Assembly: GCA_903850915.1 (NCBI GenBank)
Contig: CAINMV010000009.1
Coordinates: forward strand, 128,599 to 192,598
Source of the DNA: an uncultured Bacteroidota bacterium
GTDB lineage: Bacteria; Bacteroidota; Bacteroidia; UKL13-3
Direction of reading: 5' to 3'
DNA length: 64,000 bases
Every line of letters starts with the position of its first letter. Within the stretch, counting starts at the first letter, position 1. A program made the position numbers and the translations under genes. Shown piece by piece: positions 49,615-59,546 of this stretch. Below the pieces are notes generated by a model. The model was not told the origin of the DNA and searched no databases. It saw nothing but the letters and a program-made list of their open reading frames with translations.

Positions 49615-50516
49615 TTTTGATCGCTAGCAGCAAATAATATTTCCTTCTCCGCTTTGTTAAGGCTATCGTAGCCACTTTTCGAAATTTTATCTAAAATCTC
49701 ATCTATCTCTTGCTGGTTGGGTTTGACTCCTTTTCTGTGGTATGGAGCCTCATTTCTTGGTGTAAAATTGCTTCTGCGGTGCACCACTTTTAATTTTGTT
49801 TTTGGTTTAAAAATGGTGGAAATTAGATCAATGAAATTGTCGATGTAGGCATGTTTGTAAATATCTTTGATATAGAAATATCCAAATATAGCACCTGCCA
49901 AATGGGTGACGTGACCGCCCCAATTGTCGCCATTGGCCAAGCTTAAAAGGTCGATTAAAAAGTAAAAAATAAATATATATTTTAATCGAATGTTAAAAAC
50001 AAATACCCTCAAGCTATAATCTGGAAGTAGGGTGGCAGCAGCTGCGAGAACTGCCATTACAGCGCCAGAGGCTCCAACAGTGTAGCCAATCGGATATTCA
50101 TTAACGGCAAAACGCAGTATTTGATATGCCGCGATTTCTGCAATTCCACTTATTACAATACCTGCAAAAAAAACGGTAAGTAGCTTTTTATTACCCAAGT
50201 ACTCTTGTAAAATATTGCCGAAATAATACAAGAATAGCATGTTGTAAATAATATGCCAAAAGTCGTTATGCAAAAAACCATAGGTTAGTAAGGTCCAAGG
50301 TCTCCAAACGAGCTCTTCAATATGAATGGGAAGTGCGAAAAAACGATACACCACATTGAAGTCAAAGCGAAAGAGTTTACTAAAAAGAAAGGTGAAATTG
50401 AATGGGCCACCATTAAGCAATAAAAATGCAATAATATTGGCAACTATTAGTTTAGGCACCAAATTTTTTTGCTTTTCGAAGGTGTTTTTCACATCGCCCC
50501 AAATGCTATCAAACAT
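49611..50516 (-). CDS. rhomboid family intramembrane serine protease with C-terminal cytosolic extension
   Basis: HNDFWHIIYNMLFLYYFG, VGASGAVMAVLA (catalytic Ser), HVTHLAGAIFGYFYI (His); DUF6576-like tail. Confidence 0.9.
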   Translation of the reverse strand: MFDSIWGDVKNTFEKQKNLVPKLIVANIIAFLLLNGGPFNFTFLFSKLFRFDFNVVYRFFALPIHIEELVWRPWTLLTYGFLHNDFWHIIYNMLFLYYFGNILQEYLGNKKLLTVFFAGIVISGIAEIAAYQILRFAVNEYPIGYTVGASGAVMAVLAAAATLLPDYSLRVFVFNIRLKYIFIFYFLIDLLSLANGDNWGGHVTHLAGAIFGYFYIKDIYKHAYIDNFIDLISTIFKPKTKLKVVHRRSNFTPRNEAPYHRKGVKPNQQEIDEILDKISKSGYDSLNKAEKEILFAASDQN

Positions 50517-50681
50517 ATTTTTTATCGTTATTTATTTTAATACAAATTTAAGAAAGAAAAGTTACGGAGTAGAGGAATGTTTTCTTAATATTTTATATGA
50601 AATTTGTCTTTAAAGAAAATCATAGGTAATTTATTTCGAGCCCATCTAAGTTTAAGAGCACTTTTCTAAGGCCATCTTTTA

Positions 50682-51323
50682 TTAATAGAGCGTCCTTCTG
50701 TTACTCTTCCTCCAATATAAAAGAGTTAATAGGCCAGCTGCCATACCACCTAAATGTGCAAAATGTCCCACATTGTCAAGATTAAGCAATCCGAAAATAA
50801 GGTCGTAGCCTGCAAAAATTAACGCTAGATTTTTTATTTTGATAGGAATAGGAATAGGTATAATCATAAACTCAGTGCTTGGGAAAAGGAAGCTGTAACC
50901 CACCAATAGACCAGAAACAGCACCGGAGGCTCCAATGGAATAGGAGTAAAGATCAACAAGGCCTGCATATCCAGCAGTCCAACTTAAGACTACCGAACCT
51001 AAGCCACATATAAAATAAAAGAGGATGAAACGCTTCGTATCCCAAACATTTTCGAGCTTGGTGCCAAAAAGCCAAAGTCCGTACATGTTCACTGCTATAT
51101 GCATAAAACCTTCATGCATAAACATGTGGGTGAATATTTGATACCACTTAAATTCAGGTGTAGTAGGGAAATACAAACCTAGCATTTGACGCAAGTCTAC
51201 AGGGGATTCCTGATGTGCGGTTTGTTTGGCAAAGGCCCATGTAGCAAGGAATAAAATGCCGTTGATGAGTATTAAATTTAACACTCCTTTAGTTATCCTT
51301 GCCGGTCGAAACTGTTGATACAT
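50682..51323 (-). CDS. rhomboid family intramembrane serine protease
   Basis: FTHMFMHEGFMHIAVNMYGLWLFG, IGASGAVSGLLVG, NVGHFAHLGGMAAGLL. Confidence 0.92.
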   Translation of the reverse strand: MYQQFRPARITKGVLNLILINGILFLATWAFAKQTAHQESPVDLRQMLGLYFPTTPEFKWYQIFTHMFMHEGFMHIAVNMYGLWLFGTKLENVWDTKRFILFYFICGLGSVVLSWTAGYAGLVDLYSYSIGASGAVSGLLVGYSFLFPSTEFMIIPIPIPIKIKNLALIFAGYDLIFGLLNLDNVGHFAHLGGMAAGLLTLLYWRKSNRRTLY

Positions 51324-51524
51324 TGTGGTGCAAAGTTAGAATAATTGCAAGGTATTGCTTAAAAAAACTATTTTTTATTGTTAAATGAGTCGCATTTTAG
51401 TTTCGCTATCTCCGAGTTCAGCCAAGTAGGGCAGGAAATTAGCAAGGTAGATTGTTCGTGTTTTTAACGTTAAACACACAATGTATTGTATCTAAAGAAG
51501 GAGAATTTACTATCTTTGTATCCT

Positions 51525-52376
51525 ATGTTAAATATTAAAGCCACCATCGATAACAACTCAGGATTTTGTTTCGGAGTGACCTATGCGATTGATATGGCAG
51601 AAGAAATATTGAATGAAGAAGGGCAACTATATTGCTTAGGCGATATTGTGCATAATGATGAAGAGGTGCAGCGTTTGACCCAAAAAGGATTGAAGATAAT
51701 TAGTGTTGAAGATTTGATTGACATCAAAGATGCAAAGGTTTTGATACGTGCCCATGGAGAGCCACCAGAGACGTATATGTTGGCTTTAAAAAACAACATT
51801 GAGCTTGTTGATGCGAGTTGTCCGGTGGTGCTTAAGCTTCAAAATAGGGTGAAAGAGTCGTTTGATGACGATGAAGCTCCAATTCTAATTTATGGAAAAC
51901 ATGGCCATGCAGAGGTAAAGGGTCTCTTGGGGCAAACCAATGGTGAAGCTAAGGTATTTACAAATCAAGCGGAACTCGATGAAATTCAGCTTCCAAAAAA
52001 GGTGAAGTTATTTAGTCAAACCACCAAAAGCACGAAGTCACTCTATGCATTTCGAGATTATCTCGTGTCGAAGGGGCATGAGGTGGAATTTAACGATACC
52101 ATTTGCCGTCAGGTGAGCAACCGCGACCTTCAATTACGTGAATTCGTTACACAATTCGATTTGGTTGTTTTTGTTGCTGGAGTTAAATCATCCAACGGGA
52201 AAATCCTATATGATGTATGTAAAGAATTTAACCCAAATTCATACTTTGTTTCCGATACATCAGAAATAAGTTCAGTATGGTTTAAAGAAAACAATACCGT
52301 TGGTATTTGTGGCGCCACATCAACACCGCTTTGGCAAATGCAAGCAGTGAAGGAGTTTGTGGAGAATTTACAATGA
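51525..52376 (+). CDS. ispH: 4-hydroxy-3-methylbut-2-enyl diphosphate reductase
   Basis: NSGFCFGVTYAIDMAEE, LGDIVHNDEEVQRL, RAHGEPPETY, DASCPVVLKLQ. ATG 51525, immediately after TATCTTTG. Confidence 0.95.
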   Translation: MLNIKATIDNNSGFCFGVTYAIDMAEEILNEEGQLYCLGDIVHNDEEVQRLTQKGLKIISVEDLIDIKDAKVLIRAHGEPPETYMLALKNNIELVDASCPVVLKLQNRVKESFDDDEAPILIYGKHGHAEVKGLLGQTNGEAKVFTNQAELDEIQLPKKVKLFSQTTKSTKSLYAFRDYLVSKGHEVEFNDTICRQVSNRDLQLREFVTQFDLVVFVAGVKSSNGKILYDVCKEFNPNSYFVSDTSEISSVWFKENNTVGICGATSTPLWQMQAVKEFVENLQ

Positions 52377-52447
52377 TAATTGTCAGTAAAAAAACATGAT
52401 TTTACCCGCTTAGGATTAACTAGATATAGTTAAATTTGCAACTCATT

Positions 52448-53125
52448 ATGTGGATACGAAAATATTGGTGGAAGTTACTCGGTGCGGGCTTTTTAATGTA
52501 TGCTCTGACTTATGGTTTATTATGCCCGGTTCCAGCGCTCGATATTACCAATGAAACTATCAGAAATTTATTTTATCATGTGCCGATGTGGTTTACCATG
52601 TATGCGCTTTTCACCTACTCGGTTTACCATTCCATTCAATATCTTCGAAGGGCTGTTGACGATCACGATATTCAGGCGCGTACGTCTGCCGAAATAGGGT
52701 TCTTATTTGGCGTAATGGGTATTGCAACGGGTAGTATTTGGGCTAAATATACCTGGGGTACTTACTGGGAACCGAAAGATCCCAAACTCAATGGTGCTGC
52801 AATAGCGTTGTTAATTTATTTAGCTTATTTTGTTTTACGAAGTGCCGTAGAAGACGAAACTAAACGTGCGCGTTTGGCCGCAGTTTACAATATATTTGCC
52901 TTCCCAATGCAACTCGCAGTTACGTATATAATGCCGAAATTTATGCTGTCGCTGCACCCTTCGAGTGCCGACACGGTTAGCTTTAAGCAATACGACTTAG
53001 ACTCCAAACTTCGTCTTGTTTTCTATCCTGCAGTAGCAGGCTGGGTTATACTCGGTTTTTGGATATTTACGCTTGTATATCGTTATCAACTTTTAAAAAT
53101 CAAATCTGAAAATGAAGAGAATTAA
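52448..53125 (+). CDS. ccmC: cytochrome c biogenesis protein CcmC/CcsA
   Basis: FYHVPMWFTMYALF, WAKYTWGTYWEPKDPKLNGAAIALLIYLAYFVLR (WWD-like). ATG 52448 preferred over track TTG 52436 inside TAAATTTG. Confidence 0.92.
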   Translation: MWIRKYWWKLLGAGFLMYALTYGLLCPVPALDITNETIRNLFYHVPMWFTMYALFTYSVYHSIQYLRRAVDDHDIQARTSAEIGFLFGVMGIATGSIWAKYTWGTYWEPKDPKLNGAAIALLIYLAYFVLRSAVEDETKRARLAAVYNIFAFPMQLAVTYIMPKFMLSLHPSSADTVSFKQYDLDSKLRLVFYPAVAGWVILGFWIFTLVYRYQLLKIKSENEEN

Positions 53126-53312
53126 ACTCTTGGTCTTAGCCATGTTTGCGTTTCTACTTGGCAATGCTCAAGATGCAGTGCCGGAAATGTCCGATGCCTT
53201 GCGTCAAAACGGCAAAATTTATGTAGTGGTAACAGTTATTGCTATTATCTTTACCGGTATTATATCCTACCTTATTTCCCTCGAACGTAAAATCTCTAAA
53301 CTAGAAAAATAA
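53112..53312 (+). CDS. CcmD-like small membrane protein
   Basis: 66 aa, signal/TM segments, between ccmC and ccmE, overlapping ccmC by 14 nt. Confidence 0.7.
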   Translation: MKRIKLLVLAMFAFLLGNAQDAVPEMSDALRQNGKIYVVVTVIAIIFTGIISYLISLERKISKLEK

Positions 53313-53316
53313 TAAT

Positions 53317-53694
53317 ATGAAACCACGTTATATCATTGCCCTTGTTTTTATTGCAGCTTCCATGGTTGCCGTTTTCAGCATTTATGGTAAAACAAGCACC
53401 TATTCTAACTTCACCGACTGTAAATCACATCCTGGCAAGGAGGTTCATATTGTAGGCATGCAAGTGAAAGAGAAAGGTACGGTTTACAATCCTCAAGAAA
53501 ATCCAAACTATTTTGCTTTTTATATCAAAGATGAGAAAGGCGATGAGTGCAAAGTAGAATTGGGAGACGCAAAGCCACAAGATTTTGATAAAGCGGAGCG
53601 TGTAGTGGTTATTGGCAATATGAGTGGTGATGTTTTTAAAGCATCTCAAATACTGATGAAGTGTCCAAGCAAATACAACAAAGAAAAAATATAA
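53317..53694 (+). CDS. ccmE: cytochrome c maturation protein CcmE (Cys variant)
   Basis: Position in the ccm cluster, OB-fold-like sequence, terminal ILMKCPSKYNKE where classical CcmE has HxxxY. Confidence 0.82.
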   Translation: MKPRYIIALVFIAASMVAVFSIYGKTSTYSNFTDCKSHPGKEVHIVGMQVKEKGTVYNPQENPNYFAFYIKDEKGDECKVELGDAKPQDFDKAERVVVIGNMSGDVFKASQILMKCPSKYNKEKI

Positions 53695-53802
53695 TTTATT
53701 TAATTCCATACCTTGTCGATTCTAGCTCTATTATTCAAACTGTAATTTAAAGTAGGCGTAGTCTTTCATATTTTAAGTTTTAGCTAAGAATCCCCTTCAT
53801 TC

Positions 53803-56235
53803 ATGCAAAATCAAGTTAATTTTATAGGCGAACATCTTACTATAGGCAACATCGGACACCTTGCTGTTGTTCTTTCCTTTACGCTTTCGCTATTGTCGTC
53901 GATAAGTTATTTTTTCGCTACTAGCGAGAAAGAGGAGAATACCACTTGGCTTAAGTTAGGGCGTTATGCCTTTTGGATTCAGTGTTTGACGGTGGCTACC
54001 GTTTTTTTTAGTTTATTTAAAATAATTTATAGCCATTATTACGAGTATCATTATGCCTGGTCGCATTCTTCAAATTTGTTGCCTGTAAAATACATGATTT
54101 CATGTTTTTGGGGTGGCCAAGAGGGTAGCTTTCTTTTATGGATAATTTGGCAGGCATTTTTAGGAGCCATGGTTATTTGGAAAGCCCCGAAAAGTTGGGA
54201 GCGACCAGTGATGACGATCGTAGCTTTAGCTCAGGTGATGCTAACCTCTATGATTCTAGGATCGTTGATAGGAGGTCTAAAAATTGGAAGTAGTCCTTTT
54301 ACTTTGTTGCGCGAAGCAATGACTGACGCGCCAATTTTCCATCAAGCCAACTATCTTGAATCGGTAAAAGATGGCAGCGGATTAAATCCCTTGTTACAAA
54401 ACAATTGGATGGTTATACATCCACCAACCTTGTTTTTTGGCTTTGCTTCTACTTTAGTGCCATTCGCCTTTGCCTTGGCGGGTTTATGGCAAAAGCGCTT
54501 TACCGAATGGATTAAACCTGCTTTACCTTGGGCATTAATAAGTTTAAGTGTTTTGGGAACAGGTATTATTATGGGTGCGATGTGGGCCTACGAAAGCCTC
54601 ACCTTTGGTGGCTATTGGAATTGGGATCCTGTTGAGAACGCATCTATTTTGCCTTGGTTGATTTTGGCTGCAGGTATTCATGGGATGGTAATTTATAATA
54701 GCACACAGAAAACAGCGCATACTACGATATTGTTGATTGTGATGTCCTTTCTTTCCGTACTATATGCTACGTTCTTAACTCGTAGTGGTATCCTTGGTGA
54801 TTCTTCAGTTCATTCCTTCACCGATCTTGGTTTGTCGGGTCAATTGCTACTTTGGCTTTTTGTTTTCATTGGCATCACAGGATATCTTGTGATAAAAACA
54901 TGGAAATTGTATGCTTCCAATAAAGAGGAAGACCAATTGAGTTCTCGTGAATTTTGGATGTTTATAGGCTCATTAGTACTGCTTTTGTCGGCTATTCATA
55001 TTGTGGCTGTTACTTCTATACCGGTTTATAATAAGATTGCAGCGCTGTTTAATATTGATTTAAAGATGGCTCCACCAACAGATCGCAATGAAGCGTATCA
55101 TTTTGTTCAGATACCAGTTTCGATTTTGATTGCTCTTGGATCTGCCTTTGCGCAATTTTTCAAGTACAGAAAAACCAACTCTTTGAAATCCTTTGGCATA
55201 AAAATGGGGATTTATTTTGGAGTTGCACTTATTGCTGGAGGTTTATTGTTTTATTACGCACAACTCGAAAAGTTGATTTATGGCATTTTGCTTGTTACAT
55301 CTCTATTTGCTGTTATTGCAAATACAGCCTTTATTTTTGATGTGCTAAAGCGAAACCTAAAGGCAGCAGGTGCTGCTATTTCGCATATTGGCTTTGCTTT
55401 AATACTCATTGGAGTTATATTCTCTTCAGTTAAGAAGAATGTTATCTCACAAAACAATTCAACTTTTTCTTTAGGGGATGAAAAGGCAAATCAGGAGAAT
55501 GTATTGTTGGAGAAAAACATGCCTATTCGGATGAAGAATTTTAAGGTAACGTATCTTGGGGATAGTAATGTGCCGCCGAATATTTTCTATAAAGTAAACT
55601 ACAAGAAAATGGATATCCATGATAGCGTTTTGGAAGAGTTTACTTTGTCGCCAAATGCTCAAATTAATCCTCAAATGGGGTTGATTGCCAACCCAGATAC
55701 CAAACACTATTTAAGCTATGATGTTTTTACACATGTAACAACTGTTCCTAAAAGCGAAATTGAAGGTAATGATACCGCGGGCCTAAAGAATGTAAAGACA
55801 CTTTGGGTTTCACCAGGCGATACATTATTTACGAGCTTGGCTTATGTTGTTTTCGACTCAGCAGAAATATTAACCAACACAGCAAAGAATAGATATGGTG
55901 CCGATCATCTTTTAGGTGCCAAATGTAGAATCTTCACCAAAAGAGGAGAGGAGTTTTTTATAGAGCCTTTGTTTGGTGTCAAAGGCGATGAAGGGGTGTA
56001 TATTGATGATAAATGCAAGGAAGCAGGTGTTTTGATGGGTTTTTTAAGTGTAAATCCATCCAATCAGCAAGTTCAACTTGCTATAGGAGAGAAGACTCCA
56101 GAACGTGATTTCATAATCATGAAAGCCATTGTTTTTCCATACATTAATATTCTTTGGCTAGGCTGTTTGCTTTTAGGTATCGGAACCTTTATTGCCTTTC
56201 TGCGCAGAGCTAAATTGGCGAAGAGTGAACTTTAA
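53803..56235 (+). CDS. ccmF: cytochrome c biogenesis protein CcmF/CcsA
   Basis: SCFWGGQEGSFLLWIIWQ, NWMVIHPPTLFFGFAS, WAYESLTFGGYWNWDPVENASILPWL (WWD), LTRSGILGDSSVHSF. Confidence 0.95.
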   Translation: MQNQVNFIGEHLTIGNIGHLAVVLSFTLSLLSSISYFFATSEKEENTTWLKLGRYAFWIQCLTVATVFFSLFKIIYSHYYEYHYAWSHSSNLLPVKYMISCFWGGQEGSFLLWIIWQAFLGAMVIWKAPKSWERPVMTIVALAQVMLTSMILGSLIGGLKIGSSPFTLLREAMTDAPIFHQANYLESVKDGSGLNPLLQNNWMVIHPPTLFFGFASTLVPFAFALAGLWQKRFTEWIKPALPWALISLSVLGTGIIMGAMWAYESLTFGGYWNWDPVENASILPWLILAAGIHGMVIYNSTQKTAHTTILLIVMSFLSVLYATFLTRSGILGDSSVHSFTDLGLSGQLLLWLFVFIGITGYLVIKTWKLYASNKEEDQLSSREFWMFIGSLVLLLSAIHIVAVTSIPVYNKIAALFNIDLKMAPPTDRNEAYHFVQIPVSILIALGSAFAQFFKYRKTNSLKSFGIKMGIYFGVALIAGGLLFYYAQLEKLIYGILLVTSLFAVIANTAFIFDVLKRNLKAAGAAISHIGFALILIGVIFSSVKKNVISQNNSTFSLGDEKANQENVLLEKNMPIRMKNFKVTYLGDSNVPPNIFYKVNYKKMDIHDSVLEEFTLSPNAQINPQMGLIANPDTKHYLSYDVFTHVTTVPKSEIEGNDTAGLKNVKTLWVSPGDTLFTSLAYVVFDSAEILTNTAKNRYGADHLLGAKCRIFTKRGEEFFIEPLFGVKGDEGVYIDDKCKEAGVLMGFLSVNPSNQQVQLAIGEKTPERDFIIMKAIVFPYINILWLGCLLLGIGTFIAFLRRAKLAKSEL

Positions 56236-56259
56236 TCTGTTTTCTTCAATCACAATAAT

Positions 56260-56267
56260 TATTTTTG
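56260..56267 (+). promoter_or_regulatory. -7 element TATTTTTG upstream of pheT
   Basis: Exact TAnnTTTG 28 nt before pheT ATG. Confidence 0.55.
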
Positions 56268-56295
56268 CCACATTACGTTTTTTGTTTCATTCACG

Positions 56296-58746
56296 ATGAA
56301 AATAGCATACAATTGGTTAAAACAACATTTAACATTCACTCCGGAAGTTAATGCCTTAGATTCCATGCTTACCCAGCTTGGACTTGAGGTGGAAGATATT
56401 TGTAGTGTGGGTATAACTCCAGACCAGCTTAAAGGACTTGTTGTAGGCGAAGTGATGTCGTGTGAAACCCATCCTAATGCAGATAAACTAAAACTTACGC
56501 AGGTAGATATCGGTACTGGTGAATTGTTGAAAATAGTATGTGGTGCCCCCAATGTAACTAAAGGTATGAAGGTGGTTGTTGCTACCATCGGCACAACATT
56601 ATATCCGAAAGGTGGCGAATCTTTTAAAATAAAGAAATCGAAGATTAGAGGTGAAGAGAGTAATGGAATGCTTTGTGCAGAAGATGAAATTGGTTTAGGA
56701 ACTAGTCATGCCGGACTTCTTGTGTTGCCGTCTCAATCAATAGTTGGTGCCGATATCGCATCTGTTTTAACTTTTGATACAGACGCTGTAATTGAAATTG
56801 GAATTACACCCAACCATGCCGACGCTTGTTCACACTTAGGTGTCGCTCGGGAGCTTCGCGCTGCTATGCTCAATCAAGGGCTTGAAACAAATCTTATATA
56901 CGACTTTACGAACTTGCCTACATTAGCTTTGGCAAGTATTCCCAACCCAATAAAAGTAACTGTGGCCGATGCTTCGCATTGTCCGCGCTATGCTGGTTTG
57001 TATATTGAAGGTATCACCGTTCAAGAGTCGCCGGAATGGTTGCAAGCTAAATTAAAAAGCATAGGATTAAAGCCCATCAATACTATTGTAGATATCACAA
57101 ATTATGTGTTGCATGATATCGGACAGCCTATTCATGCCTTCGACGCCGCTAAGATTCAAGGCCATCAAATAAATGTTCGTTTAAGCAATTCTAGTGAAAA
57201 GTTTGTTACACTCGATGGGGTGAATAGAACATTGGAAGCCACCGAGCTTATGATTTGCGATGAAAAAAATCCGATCGCTATTGCAGGTGTATTTGGCGGC
57301 CTGCAAAGTGGCGTGAGTGCCACAACCACGGCTGTCTTCTTAGAAAGTGCTTATTTTAATCCTGGAACGGTGCGTAAGTCGGCCAAAACTCATGCATTAA
57401 ATACAGATGCTAGTTTCCGTTTTGAGCGTGGCACCGACCCGGAAATCGTGCGATGGGCATTGTATTACACAGCTAAGCTAATTTTAGAAACAGCAGGAGG
57501 GAATGCATCGCAGGAAATAGTTGATATCTATCCCATGCCAATTCCGCCATTTGAAATAAAACTGCGATATTCGTTTTTAAAGCAAATAATAGGCAAAGTC
57601 ATTTCCGCCCATAGCGTAAAACAGATTCTTATTGGATTAAATTGCACTATTAAGGCTGAGGATGAAGAAGGCTTAATCGTTGTGGTTCCATCATATAAAA
57701 ATGATGTTACCACCGAGACTGATTTATGTGAGGAGATACTTCGTGTTCATGGGTTAAACAATATCGAGCTGCCCGGAAAAATTACAACTGCAATTGTTCT
57801 TGAAAGCAAAAATCAACTGCCAACTTTCCGTGAGAAGCTATCTCAAAACCTATGCAATAAAGGGTTTAATGAGATAATGACAAATTCCTTAACTAAGGTT
57901 ACTTACAATACAGCGCAGGCCACTCAGCGTGTTGCGGTGTTAAATCCATTGAGTAGTGATTTGGGTGTGCTACGAGGTACCATGATTTTTAGTGGATTGG
58001 AAGCGGTGGCATATAACTTAAATCGCAATCAATTTCATCTACAGTTATTCGAAATTGGCAAGACGTATAGTGTTGAATTAAAAGGGGACCCTTCATTAGA
58101 AAAAAACCAAAAGAAATATAAAGAGGAAGAGCATTGTGCGATTTTTTTAACTGGAAAAGAAGAGAAATTAAGTGCTATTAAGCCTGTTACGGCCCCTAAT
58201 TTTTACACGTTAAAAACTATTGTGGAGCAACTGCTAAATGAGTCTGGCTTATTCCAATTTACCACGCAGCCCTCTGCCAATGAATACTTTAAATATGGGA
58301 TAGCATATTATTATAATAATAAAATGATTGCCGAGATAGGCGCAATTGAAAATGCCTGCCTGAAACAGCTAGACATTCAGCAGGAGGTTTTTTACGCTGA
58401 TCTCCTCATGAAAAATATTTATAAATATTCAGCGAAAGGCTTTACACAAATTAAAGCTGTTTCTAAGTTTCCATCGGTGCGTCGCGATTTAAGCTTGTTG
58501 ATTGACGACAATATTCAATTTCAACAGTTAGAATTAGTTGCAAAAAAGGCGGAAAATAATTTATTGAAGGAGGTTGGTGTTTTTGATATTTACAAGGGCG
58601 AGAATTTGGGTGCAGGAAAAAAGTCATATGCGTTGTATTTTATACTTCAAGATGAAGAGAAAACACTTGATGATAAATCCATAAACCATGCCATGCAGCG
58701 AATACAGGTGGCCTTAGAGAAAGAATTGGGGGCTTTGATTCGCTAA
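56296..58746 (+). CDS. pheT: phenylalanyl-tRNA synthetase subunit beta
   Basis: MKIAYNWLKQHLTFTPE, CETHPNADKLKLTQVDIG, ITPNHADACSHLGVARELRA, NTDASFRFERGTDPE, FPSVRRDLSLLID. Confidence 0.98.
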   Translation: MKIAYNWLKQHLTFTPEVNALDSMLTQLGLEVEDICSVGITPDQLKGLVVGEVMSCETHPNADKLKLTQVDIGTGELLKIVCGAPNVTKGMKVVVATIGTTLYPKGGESFKIKKSKIRGEESNGMLCAEDEIGLGTSHAGLLVLPSQSIVGADIASVLTFDTDAVIEIGITPNHADACSHLGVARELRAAMLNQGLETNLIYDFTNLPTLALASIPNPIKVTVADASHCPRYAGLYIEGITVQESPEWLQAKLKSIGLKPINTIVDITNYVLHDIGQPIHAFDAAKIQGHQINVRLSNSSEKFVTLDGVNRTLEATELMICDEKNPIAIAGVFGGLQSGVSATTTAVFLESAYFNPGTVRKSAKTHALNTDASFRFERGTDPEIVRWALYYTAKLILETAGGNASQEIVDIYPMPIPPFEIKLRYSFLKQIIGKVISAHSVKQILIGLNCTIKAEDEEGLIVVVPSYKNDVTTETDLCEEILRVHGLNNIELPGKITTAIVLESKNQLPTFREKLSQNLCNKGFNEIMTNSLTKVTYNTAQATQRVAVLNPLSSDLGVLRGTMIFSGLEAVAYNLNRNQFHLQLFEIGKTYSVELKGDPSLEKNQKKYKEEEHCAIFLTGKEEKLSAIKPVTAPNFYTLKTIVEQLLNESGLFQFTTQPSANEYFKYGIAYYYNNKMIAEIGAIENACLKQLDIQQEVFYADLLMKNIYKYSAKGFTQIKAVSKFPSVRRDLSLLIDDNIQFQQLELVAKKAENNLLKEVGVFDIYKGENLGAGKKSYALYFILQDEEKTLDDKSINHAMQRIQVALEKELGALIR

Positions 58747-58765
58747 GTATCAATTATTTCGCACG

Positions 58766-59416
58766 TTGAACTATCTCACACATTATTATTTCTTTGAAAA
58801 AAAGGACAGACCTTATTATAACTGCGGATTGATTTTCCCGGATTGGCTTTCCGCCTATGGGCGCATCAAGTTTAATGTTGAAATTGTCACGCAAAATGGC
58901 TATGAGTTAGATTTGAAGGAAGGTGTTTTAAGTCATTATCTTGGCGATAAAATTTTTCATAGCTCTGTCTATTTTAAAACGTATGCTCATGGAATCAAAG
59001 AGCTACTCGAGACAACATCTCTCAACAAAGACAAGCTAAGATTCACCTTCTTAGCGCATGTGCTGCTTGAGATGACGATAGATCGGATTCTATTGAAAAT
59101 CAATTCGGACCTTGGTCTTAGCTTTTACCAATCCTTAGCACAATGCGACACGTCTTATTTATTGCGTTTTGCTAAAAATAATAGTGCGGCAGATGATAAT
59201 TTCCTTGCACTAATTCAACAATTTCAAAAGCATCAATTCGTTTTAAAGTACAATCGAACGGATGTTTTTATTAAGTCGTTAGTTCGTATAGCACAGCGCG
59301 TGGGTATTGACATAAATGATAGTCAGGCCTTGGAATTGATGGGGAAGGTGGATGAAATTGAGAGCTATGTTAAAGGCGGTTTTACTCAACTTCATTTACT
59401 CTTCATCAAAAACTAA
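58766..59416 (+). CDS. conserved hypothetical protein, possibly distantly ACP-phosphodiesterase (AcpH)-like
   Basis: MNYLTHYYFF...GLIFPDWLSAYGRI...HYLGDKIFHSS...HVLLEMTIDRILL; TTG start 20 nt after pheT. Confidence 0.5.
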   Translation: MNYLTHYYFFEKKDRPYYNCGLIFPDWLSAYGRIKFNVEIVTQNGYELDLKEGVLSHYLGDKIFHSSVYFKTYAHGIKELLETTSLNKDKLRFTFLAHVLLEMTIDRILLKINSDLGLSFYQSLAQCDTSYLLRFAKNNSAADDNFLALIQQFQKHQFVLKYNRTDVFIKSLVRIAQRVGIDINDSQALELMGKVDEIESYVKGGFTQLHLLFIKN

Positions 59417-59489
59417 TTCTAAAGCTATGGTTATTGTGCTTAATAACAAAGGCTGTTCGCGAATGGCCTATAGGCATTGGTGAAATGCT

Positions 59490-59531
59490 AAAAAAAGAGG
59501 CCTGATACATTTGTACCAGACCTCTTTTTTT
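59490..59531. terminator. bidirectional-type terminator between convergent genes
   Basis: AAAAAAGAGG-c-CTG-a-TAC...GTA-c-CAG-a-CCTCTTTTTTT. Confidence 0.85.
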
Positions 59532-59546
59532 AATAAATAAAGTAAT

